Below, one piece after another: positions 1-6,426 of a stretch of DNA of 21,607 nt. The stretch is taken from the NCBI GenBank assembly GCA_000437515.1, contig FR898482.1, positions 1,532-23,138 of the forward strand. Direction: 5' to 3'. The DNA is from Acidiphilium sp. CAG:727. Its GTDB lineage: Bacteria > Bacillota > Clostridia > Christensenellales > Borkfalkiaceae. The notes beneath the pieces were generated by a model. The model did not search any database and had not been told where the DNA came from. It worked only from the letters and a program-made list of their open reading frames with translations. How positions within the stretch are numbered: the stretch's first letter is position 1; each line of letters starts with the position of its first letter. A program made the translations under genes and the position numbers.

Positions 1-918
1 CCAGCCTATGGCTGCGGCTTCGCTTAAATTGCCGTTCGAAACTCTGTTCGTGATAAGATACGCTATCGTGTAGCCTTCGCCCGAAGGTCCGCCGTTCGTA
101 AGCAGTTGCGCGGGCAAAAAGTAAGAGAACGACACCGCTATACCCATCATAAACATAGTGGATATAGTGGGCATCGTAAGCGGAACGATTATCCTCGTAA
201 ATTCTTTGGTCATCGTTATTCCGTCTATCTTACCCGCTTCGATTACTTCGGGCGGAATTCTCGCCATAGACCCCGCTACCATGATTACGTTATAGCCGAT
301 ACCCGACCACAGCGAAAACCAAAGTACCATCATAAAGCAGGTTTTCGGGTCGCCGAACCAGCCGTTTACGGGTATGACCTTGCCCAGCCCCATCGCTTTA
401 AGAAGAGCGTTTACCGGTCCGTAGTTCGTACTGAACATGAACGAGAAAAGCATACACAGCGCGACGGGCATTATAATCGACGGAAGATAGAACACTACCT
501 TGAAAAACTTTTCGCCCCATATCTTTTTATAAAAGTAATACGCGCAAAGCAGAGATATCGGCAGTATCACGAAAGTGTTCCATACGAATATGAGCAAGGA
601 GTTTCTTATGCCGTATCTGTACTGCGGGTGAGCGTCCGCCGAAAAGAAGGACTTCAACACCCTTTCGAAATTTATCCAGCCCACGTTTACGTACTTGCCC
701 TTGCTTATACTCCAGGTCTGAAACGCGAGTTTGATAGAATCGATATTGACGTAGAGAAAGAATACCAGCCAGTTTATAATCGGATAAGCCAAAAAGAGAA
801 TTATAAACAGCGTTCTCTGCGTTTTGCCGTTTCTGTATCGGGCTTTTTTACGGAAAACAGCGGTTTGCCCCGCTTCGGCTTCCGTACTCACGCCCGCATT
901 GACGTTTTTATCTGTCAT
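1..918 (-). CDS. ABC sugar transporter permease, MalF/UgpA type (3' end outside window)
   Basis: Inner-membrane subunit of a carbohydrate ABC importer. Translating the minus strand from the ATG at 918 gives 306 open codons that run off the left edge, so the C-terminus is missing. The N-terminus is polar (about 35 residues) and is followed by a hydrophobic segment starting TLFIILFLAYP. From residue 227 the protein has the EAA-loop signature of binding-protein-dependent permeases (EAGKIDGITMTKEF), which contacts the ATPase. The start lies 4 bases after the stop of the upstream lipoprotein gene, and its ribosome site (aaaggga) is inside that gene, so the two are probably translationally coupled. 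A second permease would be expected just outside the window. The substrate cannot be read from sequence; the neighbouring hydrolase-like protein and ROK regulator suggest an oligosaccharide. Confidence 0.9.
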   Translation of the reverse strand, partial: MTDKNVNAGVSTEAEAGQTAVFRKKARYRNGKTQRTLFIILFLAYPIINWLVFFLYVNIDSIKLAFQTWSISKGKYVNVGWINFERVLKSFFSADAHPQYRYGIRNSLLIFVWNTFVILPISLLCAYYFYKKIWGEKFFKVVFYLPSIIMPVALCMLFSFMFSTNYGPVNALLKAMGLGKVIPVNGWFGDPKTCFMMVLWFSLWSGIGYNVIMVAGSMARIPPEVIEAGKIDGITMTKEFTRIIVPLTMPTISTMFMMGIAVSFSYFLPAQLLTNGGPSGEGYTIAYLITNRVSNGNLSEAAAIGW

Positions 919-922
919 AATT

Positions 923-2320
923 TTATCCCTTTACGGGCACGGCGAAAATCGCGTCGCCCGCTTCGAGTTCGTAGGTAAATTTGCCGTTGTTAAGGTTTAC
1001 CGTGGTCGCATTGCCGCGATAGTAGATAATCGCCTTATCGGCATTCTTAAAGGTAACCGTTATCTTGTTTTTACGATCGGTGTAACCGGGGTTTTCGTAG
1101 TTTAACATATAGAAACCGTCGTAACCCGATTCGTCTTCGAATACGCCTATCGCAAGGTCTCTTTCGCTCTCGATCGATTTGATACGGTCGTGTTTTTCGA
1201 TAGCGTGTTTTACCGCTTTGAACGACGAACTTACCTTGCCTTCGGAAAGCGTGCCTACGTTGAGCATTATGCCCTGCCAGTCGTAAGACAACAAAACGTG
1301 GTCGAAATTCAACACTTCGTGATTGACGGTTTTACTGTCCTGATAGAGTTGCGTAACCGTTCCGTCGCCGCGTATCATCGCGTGAGTAAGATCGGTTTCC
1401 GCACCGAGTTCGTAAGGCCACCAATAGGTGAAATGATTGATTCCGTCCGCGCCGAACATGAGCGCGGCGTTTACCATAAATCTTAAATCGTAAATACTCG
1501 GCTGACGAATAGCGTTAGTAACGCCCGTCGTACCGATAAACGCGTAGAACGGTATATCGTAAAGTTTGGCGTTTTCGGCGTAGAGTTCGTAGTTACTCAA
1601 AAGCCCCGTATACAAAACCGGGCGCGACGCGCTGCCTTTAAGCGGATAATAGTCAACCGAAAGCAGATCGGGCGAAACCCTGTCTATAAAGTTCTGAAAA
1701 TAATATTCGTAGCCCGAAGACGTACCTAAACTACCCGACGAAGAATACGACGGGAAAAGGTTTACGAAATAATTCTTACCCGGGAAGGCTTCGGTGTACA
1801 CTTTTTTGAGCGCGCCGATGCTGTCGAATTGCTCTACGTTGGGTTCGTCGAAAGCGTGATGACCCAAAAACGCGGGGTGATTATTGTACGAAGCGGTTTT
1901 ACGCTGTAAATCTTCAGCCGTGGTGTTCGCGTCGTAAATTTCGGGGCGAACGTCGTAATCCATCACGAGCAGTTTTATTCCCGCCGCCTCGGCGTAATCG
2001 AGAGCGTTATAAAACTCTTCGGGATAATTCGTCTTTTCTTCGTATACGCATATGCCCACGTTTATGCCGCAGTCCGCCATTTCCCGGTAGCGTTCGAGCG
2101 TCTGAAAATCGTAAGTTTCGTCGTACTCCGAAGTGATATGCTTTGGCGGCGGAGGATTCCAACCGCCTATCCACATTACTTTTTCGGTTTCGTACGCCGA
2201 ATAATCGGGCATACCCGTAGGAATTTTCTTTCCGCTGTTCTGCGTTCCGCCGTTAGAAGCGCAACCTGTAAGCGCGGTTATGCACGCCGCCATAGCGACC
2301 GCGAAAATTCTTTTCTTCAT
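923..2320 (-). CDS. Lipoprotein with TIM-barrel glycoside-hydrolase-like domain
   Basis: A 465-residue predicted lipoprotein. The N-terminus MKKRIFAVAMAACITALTGC is a signal peptide with lipobox LTGC, so Cys20 would be lipidated and the protein anchored outside the membrane. The mature part reads like a (beta/alpha)8 hydrolase: an aromatic start (MWIGGWNPPPP near residue 50), repeated strands such as GINVGICVYEE and GIKLLVMDYDV, and GHHAFDEPN, where Glu159 sits in the D-E-P context typical of a catalytic acid in this superfamily. LLSVDYYPL and INHFTYWWPY follow. The last 60 or so residues look like a small beta domain. I cannot assign a CAZy family, and the second catalytic residue is not obvious. 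It lies between the solute-binding protein (13 bases upstream) and the permease (4 bases downstream), so it probably trims or binds the transported glycan. A carbohydrate-binding role without catalysis is possible. Confidence 0.75.
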   Translation of the reverse strand: MKKRIFAVAMAACITALTGCASNGGTQNSGKKIPTGMPDYSAYETEKVMWIGGWNPPPPKHITSEYDETYDFQTLERYREMADCGINVGICVYEEKTNYPEEFYNALDYAEAAGIKLLVMDYDVRPEIYDANTTAEDLQRKTASYNNHPAFLGHHAFDEPNVEQFDSIGALKKVYTEAFPGKNYFVNLFPSYSSSGSLGTSSGYEYYFQNFIDRVSPDLLSVDYYPLKGSASRPVLYTGLLSNYELYAENAKLYDIPFYAFIGTTGVTNAIRQPSIYDLRFMVNAALMFGADGINHFTYWWPYELGAETDLTHAMIRGDGTVTQLYQDSKTVNHEVLNFDHVLLSYDWQGIMLNVGTLSEGKVSSSFKAVKHAIEKHDRIKSIESERDLAIGVFEDESGYDGFYMLNYENPGYTDRKNKITVTFKNADKAIIYYRGNATTVNLNNGKFTYELEAGDAIFAVPVKG

Positions 2321-2333
2321 AAAATTTCCTCCC

Positions 2334-3710
2334 TTAAATCTGCGTATTCCAGTACGACCAGTCTTTAACGACGTTATTATAATCGTACTCGATTATCTGC
2401 GCCGCCGTCTTACCTTGCGTTGCCATTTGGGTAACCTGTGTATATTGCCAGAAATTCGCGATGCCCGCCGCCATCAGCGCGGAACTGCTTTCGCGATAAA
2501 ATACGTTGTTGTTCATACGAAGCGACAAAACGCTCTTAGAAAACTCGGAAAGTTGCGACGTATCAGCTTTCGTGTAATCTACTTTGAAAGTACTCGTGGT
2601 GTTGGTCTTTTCGAAGAAATCGAGAAGTCCTTTTTCGCTGAAAATGAACGAAACGAATTTCTTCGCCGCGCTCTTGTTTTCGGCGGCTTTGGGTATAACG
2701 AGCCATTCGTCGACGTGTCCGTAAATGTTCTTTTCGTTCGTACCGCCCTCTATGGTCGGGGGAGCGATCAACGCCATTTCGAAGCCTTCGGGAACGACTT
2801 CCTGTATGCCCGTTTCGAGCCAGGACGCGCTGGGCGTCATCAACGCCTTGCCGTTTGCAAAATCCATCTGCGAATCGGTAAGATTCGCGCCGAGAGAACT
2901 TCCGCTGTTTTTAGGCGCGTCCTTACCGCCGATAAGCGACAAAAGCGCGTCTACGGCTTTTTCTCTCGCGGTGGTTTTATATACGGACGGGCTTGCCATT
3001 TTCTTGAAAGTTCTGATTTCTTCGATTCCGCCGTAATTAGCCCACCAGGTATTCATGCTGTAATTCCAGTAATAAGCCGCGTTTACGCCCGACCAGGTGA
3101 ACGGATAAATATCGTCGCCCGTATCCGAGTTCGTATTCTCGGGCAATTTCGAGATTTTATCGATGATATCGAGCATATCGTCCATAGTTTCGGGGATTTT
3201 CCAATTATGTTCATCGAAAAAGCCCTTGTTGACGACTATACCCGTCATATATTCGGAAAACGGAACGGAATAATATTCGCCGTTATATTTGATATTGTCT
3301 TTGATTTCGTCGTTAAGTGCGCTTTCGAGCGTCATGCCGTTACCGAAAGACGAAGAATACACGCCACCGAGCGGTTCGAGCCAGTCTTTGGAAGCGTATT
3401 TTCTCCAACTCATGGGCGCGACCATGATATCGGGCACTTGCCCCGTACTTAAAAGGTTTTCAATCGACGAGCCGTAAGCGGGGTCTCCTTCGAGTTCGAG
3501 CGTGATTTTTGCGTCGGGATGAGCCTCGTTATAGAGTTTTTCCCACGATTTCCAGTGAATGTCAAGGAATTCGCCCTCGAAATACCCTATCGTGATCGTC
3601 GATTCGCCGCCCGACGACCCCTTACCTTTGCAAGCCGTAAGACACGTGGTTGCGACGACGCACGCAAGCGCGGCTGCCGTCAACTTTTTGAGTTTAAGAA
3701 GTTTTTTCAT
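2334..3710 (-). CDS. Extracellular solute-binding lipoprotein, family 1 (sugar ABC importer)
   Basis: A 458-residue substrate-capture protein of the ABC importer. The signal peptide ends in lipobox LTAC with lipidated Cys27, followed by a glycine/serine-rich linker (KGKGSSGGEST). The mature protein opens with ITIGYFEGEFLDIHWKSWEKLYNEAHPDAKI, the usual first lobe of family 1 binding proteins. The segment near residues 130-150 (YNGEYYSVPFSEYMTGIVVNKGFFDE) is the classic hinge region of the MalE-like fold. Length matches the family. The start is supported by a strong ribosome site (aaggagg) 7-8 bases upstream. It is the first gene of the operon, behind the promoter at 3822-3850, which fits the high expression expected of a binding protein. 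No substrate can be assigned. Confidence 0.92.
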   Translation of the reverse strand: MKKLLKLKKLTAAALACVVATTCLTACKGKGSSGGESTITIGYFEGEFLDIHWKSWEKLYNEAHPDAKITLELEGDPAYGSSIENLLSTGQVPDIMVAPMSWRKYASKDWLEPLGGVYSSSFGNGMTLESALNDEIKDNIKYNGEYYSVPFSEYMTGIVVNKGFFDEHNWKIPETMDDMLDIIDKISKLPENTNSDTGDDIYPFTWSGVNAAYYWNYSMNTWWANYGGIEEIRTFKKMASPSVYKTTAREKAVDALLSLIGGKDAPKNSGSSLGANLTDSQMDFANGKALMTPSASWLETGIQEVVPEGFEMALIAPPTIEGGTNEKNIYGHVDEWLVIPKAAENKSAAKKFVSFIFSEKGLLDFFEKTNTTSTFKVDYTKADTSQLSEFSKSVLSLRMNNNVFYRESSSALMAAGIANFWQYTQVTQMATQGKTAAQIIEYDYNNVVKDWSYWNTQI

Positions 3711-3773
3711 TTTTGCCTCCTTATAATTTTCTCATTTTTACAGTTTTTATCGCTGATTTTGAAAATTAACTTT

Positions 3774-3815
3774 GTTAGTTTATTACGTAAAAATAAATCG
3801 ACTTTATTTTCTAAC
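3774..3815. promoter_or_regulatory. Candidate operator (inverted repeat) at the start of the sugar operon transcript
   Basis: Outer arms GTTAG (3774-3778) and CTAAC (3811-3815) enclose an inner inverted repeat TTTATT (3779-3784) / AATAAA (3792-3797). The element begins about 7 bases downstream of the -10 box at 3822-3827, so a bound repressor would block initiation or early elongation. Position and symmetry fit a ROK or LacI operator. The segment next to it (3762-3775) shares the 7-mer AAGTTAA, read on the minus strand, with the palindrome at the ROK gene promoter. The binding protein is inferred. Confidence 0.45.
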
Positions 3816-3821
3816 ATAGTT

Positions 3822-3850
3822 ATTATATCACCGTTTCCCGAATTTGTCAA
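3822..3850 (-). promoter_or_regulatory. Sigma-A type promoter of the sugar ABC operon
   Basis: On the minus strand TTGACA (3850-3845) and TATAAT (3827-3822) are separated by 17 bases: both hexamers match consensus exactly with ideal spacing. The predicted start is near 3815, giving a leader of about 105 bases before the solute-binding protein gene. A promoter this strong normally needs repression, which fits the inverted repeat just downstream. Confidence 0.85.
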
Positions 3851-3929
3851 TACCATTTTCAAAAATTTCACAATAGAATTTTTCAGATGAAAATACCGAC
3901 GATTACACACCGTCGGCAGATATTTTATA

Positions 3930-5072
3930 CTAAACGTAATTTTCAAACGTTTTTATACCCGTCGCCACCGCGCCGTTGTATATCGCGTTTGCGTCGGTAA
4001 TAAAGCCGACGTCGATTTTCGAGTAAGTCGGGCTTTTAAGAAACATTTCGTCGAGTTTTGCCTTTATAAGAGCGCCGAGACGAACTATTTCGCCGTCGAA
4101 AATTATATTGGAAACGTCGAGAAGTTCTGTTAAACTCCAAAGCACTCTGCCGAGCACCGCCACGGACTCGTCGAGCGTTTTTATCGCAAGTTCTTTGCCG
4201 CTTAAACAATCGGCTATAAACCGCTCTTTCGCATCGGGGTAATTAAGTTCTTTTTCGCCCGCCGCTTTTATATATCTGTCGGATATCGCTTTCAGCGACA
4301 ATTCGGTAGAAAAAATCTTACTCTTCTCGTCGGGGAAGAAGTCCGTTGCGTCGATGGGGTTCATTCCGAAAAAGCCGAACTCGCCCGCCATGCCGTGTTC
4401 GCCGCTGAAAACTTTCCTGTTGAATACGAATCCTCCGCCGACGCCTTCGTCAATATATAAAAAGATAAAATCGTCGGGCGTAGAAGTCTTTTCGAGCGCG
4501 GACTGCATTGCCGCAGGCATGTCGTTTTGCATGACGACGGGTACTGAAAGCCTGCTTTCGAGATACGCCGCGAAGCGTTCGCCGTAAAACTCTCTGAACT
4601 TTTCCGCGAACACGAATTCGTCTTTTTTGCTGTTGTATTTACCCGCAAACACGAACACGACGTGATTCAATTTTTTTCTGAACTTTTTAAGGTCGTTTAT
4701 CGCAGAATCTATCACGTCGCGTTTTACGACGTAACCCGTTTCGTATTCCTTTTTATATATACGCTCGCCGACGTAGTCGTTTACGGTTACGGTTAAAACG
4801 TCGCTGTGCGCCAATACGACCGCGAAATAACCGTATGCGGGATTAGGCGTAATCATTTCGGCGCGCCGCCCCGCCGTCGTGGACGGTAATTGAGTTCTTA
4901 AAACCATGCCCGATTCGGTCATTGCGGATACTATCTTAAAAACCGCGGCGTTAGAAAGCCCCGTAATCTCTTCGAGTTCGGCGAAAGTTTTACCGCCGTT
5001 TCTTATCGTTCTCATAACCGCTTTTATATTCGACGCGCGGATATATTCTTGTCTTCTCCCGATCTGAACCAT
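3930..5072 (-). CDS. ROK-family transcriptional regulator (NagC/XylR type)
   Basis: A 380-residue sugar-responsive regulator. Residues about 14-60 form a winged helix-turn-helix (NIKAVMRTIRNGG, FAELEEITGLSNAAVFKIVSAM). The rest is the ROK sugar-kinase fold: ND at 183-184 matches the sugar-binding/catalytic Asp region, DEGVGGGF (208-215) is the glycine-rich ROK loop, and HGMAGEFG (226-233) is the conserved His-containing stretch. The cysteine cluster CxCGxxGC that normally follows and holds structural zinc is absent; MNPIDATDFFPDEK stands in its place. The phosphate-binding DxGGT motif is also degenerate, so kinase activity is unlikely. The gene lies 220 bases upstream of the sugar operon on the same strand with its own promoter, making it the likely repressor of that operon and of itself. 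The ATG is preceded by ggggag with short spacing. Confidence 0.88.
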   Translation of the reverse strand: MVQIGRRQEYIRASNIKAVMRTIRNGGKTFAELEEITGLSNAAVFKIVSAMTESGMVLRTQLPSTTAGRRAEMITPNPAYGYFAVVLAHSDVLTVTVNDYVGERIYKKEYETGYVVKRDVIDSAINDLKKFRKKLNHVVFVFAGKYNSKKDEFVFAEKFREFYGERFAAYLESRLSVPVVMQNDMPAAMQSALEKTSTPDDFIFLYIDEGVGGGFVFNRKVFSGEHGMAGEFGFFGMNPIDATDFFPDEKSKIFSTELSLKAISDRYIKAAGEKELNYPDAKERFIADCLSGKELAIKTLDESVAVLGRVLWSLTELLDVSNIIFDGEIVRLGALIKAKLDEMFLKSPTYSKIDVGFITDANAIYNGAVATGIKTFENYV

Positions 5073-5092
5073 AAACTCCCCGATAATTTTGT

Positions 5093-5130
5093 ATTAAGTA
5101 AATTTTAACTTAATCGCCCCCAAAAGTCAA
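5093..5130 (-). promoter_or_regulatory. ROK gene promoter with overlapping palindromic operator
   Basis: On the minus strand TTGACT (5130-5125) and TAAAAT (5107-5102) are 17 bases apart, each one mismatch from consensus. A palindrome with perfect 7-base arms, ATTAAGT (5093-5099) and ACTTAAT (5108-5114), lies over the -10 box and the predicted start. This arrangement is typical of autorepression. The -35 box lies within the 3' end of the neighbouring recombinase remnant. Confidence 0.6.
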
Positions 5131-5590
5131 GGATATTAATACCTTTCAGCAGGGACAATATTTGTTTCGGTAACGGTATCACTCGACGGGAATGAACGTT
5201 TTTCGGACTGTCGATAATGCGGATATGATTTTTACCGTCGTTTCCGTCGTAGCAGGTTTTTGAAACAAAAAGTAACCCTTTGCCGAAATCAATATCGTCC
5301 CACGTTAAAGCAAGCAGTTCGCCGATGCGTAAACCCGTGTAAAAGCATAATACAACACCGAATAACTTATCCTTGCCACTATTTAATACATAATTTTCAA
5401 TTTTCTTTTGTTCTTGACAGGAAAAGCACTCGATTTGCTTTTCCTTTGTCTTGGGGCGTTTTATTTTGTTCGCAACATATTCGTTTGCGATACCGACTAA
5501 ATGCGCCGTTTTCAATGAGTTTTGAATAACGGATATAACCATATTCACAAAGTTTGCCGACAACTCCTTGCCGGTTTTCAGGTTGCCTGT
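5105..5590 (-). pseudogene. Tyrosine recombinase/integrase remnant, truncated at both ends
   Basis: The minus-strand frame is open from about 5614 but has no credible start. The nominal TTG at 5563 has an aaggag directly against it, too close to work. What remains is the end of the core-binding domain (SANFVNMVISVIQNSLKTAHLVGIA), the linker, and the first half of the catalytic domain: YTGLRIGELLALTWDDID with catalytic Arg (residue 79 counted from 5563) and the beta-hairpin Lys in SPKNVHSRRVIPL (residue 121). The sequence then runs into unrelated NILDFWGRLS and stops. The HxxR, second His/Trp and nucleophilic Tyr are missing, as are roughly 150-200 N-terminal residues, so it cannot be active. 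It resembles integrases of conjugative or phage-like elements in Clostridia and shows that an element once inserted upstream of the ROK gene. Confidence 0.85.
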
Positions 5591-5592
5591 AT

Positions 5593-5757
5593 TTAATTCA
5601 TGATTTCCGTGACCTTATGGATAATTTCTTCTCTGGACTCATCCATGTCCTTTTTATCTACTTCGTCGAGTTTAACGTAGAGCGGAATATTGACGGCGTA
5701 ACTTCCGTCCTTTTTTCTCAGTCCTATGTATGCGACCTTTTGGTATTGTTCGTTCAT
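5593..5757 (-). CDS. Small mobile-element-associated protein (54 aa, probably C-terminally truncated)
   Basis: ATG at 5757 is preceded by gggaga at good spacing. The protein begins MNEQYQKVAYIGLRKKDG and ends EEIIHKVTEIMN; it is acidic and charged with no membrane segment. From memory, small proteins with a similar KVAYIGLxKxDGxxxxNVPLYVK opening occur next to integrases in clostridial integrative elements; their function is unknown to me. The recombinase fragment follows within a few bases in another frame, and the deletion that removed the recombinase N-terminus probably also cut the tail of this gene. It may no longer be functional. A longer in-frame start at 5823 lies inside a hairpin and has no ribosome site, so I did not use it. 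Confidence 0.55.
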   Translation of the reverse strand: MNEQYQKVAYIGLRKKDGSYAVNIPLYVKLDEVDKKDMDESREEIIHKVTEIMN

Positions 5758-5793
5758 TTTATCGTCTCCCGTTTGTTTTCTTAGGTTTAGTGT

Positions 5794-5832
5794 AATTTTT
5801 AACCGTTGCAAGTTTTGCAACAATTAAAAATT
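5794..5832. repeat. Hairpin unit 1 (extended, 9+7 bp arms)
   Basis: Outer arms AATTTTTAA (5794-5802) / TTAAAAATT (5824-5832) and inner arms GTTGCAA (5805-5811) / TTGCAAC (5815-5821) with a 3-base loop, broken only by a 2x2 internal loop. Read on the minus strand, the TTTTTAATTG lead followed by a CAAAA-centred hairpin is shared with units 2 and 3. Confidence 0.7.
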
Positions 5833-5860
5833 TATATTACAAAAAGTGTAAGCCTCTTAC

Positions 5861-5887
5861 GGGACACCTTTTGTCCCAATTAAAAAT
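5861..5887. repeat. Hairpin unit 2 with AATTAAAAA tail
   Basis: GGGACA (5861-5866), loop CCTTT, TGTCCC (5872-5877), then AATTAAAAA. A small perfect hairpin, GTAAG-CCT-CTTAC (5848-5860), abuts it. Loop and tail resemble unit 3 while the outer stem bases differ in a paired way. Confidence 0.7.
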
Positions 5888-5911
5888 CTTTTTGTAGTCG
5901 TATCTTAGCAG

Positions 5912-5940
5912 TCAAACAGGAAGGAATTTTTCCTGTTTGA
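5912..5940. repeat. Perfect 11-bp hairpin
   Basis: TCAAACAGGAA (5912-5922), loop ggaattt, TTCCTGTTTGA (5930-5940). It has the longest unbroken stem in the tract. It sits inside a wider imperfect inverted repeat: GTCGTAT and GCAG (5897-5911) face CTGC and ATACGAC (5966-5977). Confidence 0.75.
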
Positions 5941-5972
5941 AAATTTTCTTGATGAAATTTTAAGGCTGCAAT

Positions 5973-5997
5973 ACGACAACTTTTGTCGTGATTAAAA
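5973..5997. repeat. Hairpin unit 3 with GATTAAAA tail
   Basis: ACGACA (5973-5978), loop ACTTT, TGTCGT (5984-5989), then GATTAAAA. Same architecture as unit 2, with the stem changed on both sides (GGG/CCC versus ACG/CGT) while the loop-side ACA/TGT and the tail are kept. Confidence 0.7.
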
Positions 5998-6035
5998 CTT
6001 TTCAATAACTTTTGTATTTATTCTAAAAGTCAAAC

Positions 6036-6052
6036 TCGCAAAATCTTTGCGA
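6036..6052. repeat. 7-bp hairpin with 3-base loop
   Basis: TCGCAAA (6036-6042), ATC, TTTGCGA (6046-6052), perfect pairing. It lacks the ATTAAAA tail of units 1-3, so it may be unrelated to them. Confidence 0.6.
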
Positions 6053-6081
6053 CATCGAATAAGTTTTTACGATAAAATTTT

Positions 6082-6117
6082 ACACCGCGATTTTACCGAT
6101 TACCAGAACATCGGTGT
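6082..6117. repeat. Alternative nested inverted repeats ACACCG/CGGTGT and ACCGAT/ATCGGT
   Basis: ACACCG (6082-6087) can pair with CGGTGT (6112-6117), or ACCGAT (6095-6100) with ATCGGT (6110-6115). The two share bases, so only one can form at a time. Confidence 0.45.
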
Positions 6118-6147
6118 GACGGAAATGTTCCAATTTGTGATGCCTTA

Positions 6148-6178
6148 GTAACCTCGAGTAACCGCCACGTAACCTCGA
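6148..6178. repeat. Helically phased GTAACC direct repeats
   Basis: GTAACCTCGA (6148-6157), GTAACC (6158-6163) and GTAACCTCGA (6169-6178). Starts are 10 and 11 bases apart, about one helical turn, so a protein could bind all three on one DNA face. This pattern is common for excisionase, replication or partition sites; which one applies here is unknown. Confidence 0.6.
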
Positions 6179-6326
6179 TGTGATGTTTTTTGTTGTGCAG
6201 AAACAGCATACACGAAAGAAAAATTAAATGTACCAGACTTTACCAAGCACTTCGGGATATAACCGTGAATTTTTTGGCATATACAGCAAACAACCCATAC
6301 AAATCGAACAACAACCACGACAAAAA

Positions 6327-6361
6327 AGCCGCTCGGTTTCGACAAGAAAAACCAAACGGCT
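6327..6361 (-). terminator. Terminator-like hairpin on the minus strand
   Basis: Read on the minus strand, AGCCGTTTGGTTT pairs with AAACCGAGCGGCT (two G-T wobbles) and is followed by a run of six T (6327-6322). A TATAAT lies upstream at 6386-6381 on the same strand but with no good -35. Either it ends leftward transcription that would leak from the ATPase side, or it marks a very short RNA. Confidence 0.55.
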
Positions 6362-6426
6362 GAATGAAATACTATTCGACATTATACTTAATAATTTCGG
6401 GCTATTTACCAAAAATATTAAGTGAG

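Noticed and set aside
106..978. Long plus-strand open frame of 290 codons opposite the permease
   Set aside because: It is the antisense of the permease and lipoprotein genes; composition is Arg/Tyr/His-rich with no motif and no ribosome site.
3707..3946. 79-codon minus-strand ORF between ROK and the sugar operon
   Set aside because: It covers the consensus promoter and inverted repeat and has biased AT-driven composition; a leader region, not a gene.
5790..6180. Hairpin and repeat tract as a CRISPR array
   Set aside because: Units are hairpins with changing stems, irregular spacing and no constant spacer length; no cas gene nearby.
6228..6425. 65-codon plus-strand ORF in the gene-free tract
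   Set aside because: No ribosome site, no recognisable domain, and it crosses the terminator-like hairpin at 6327-6361.
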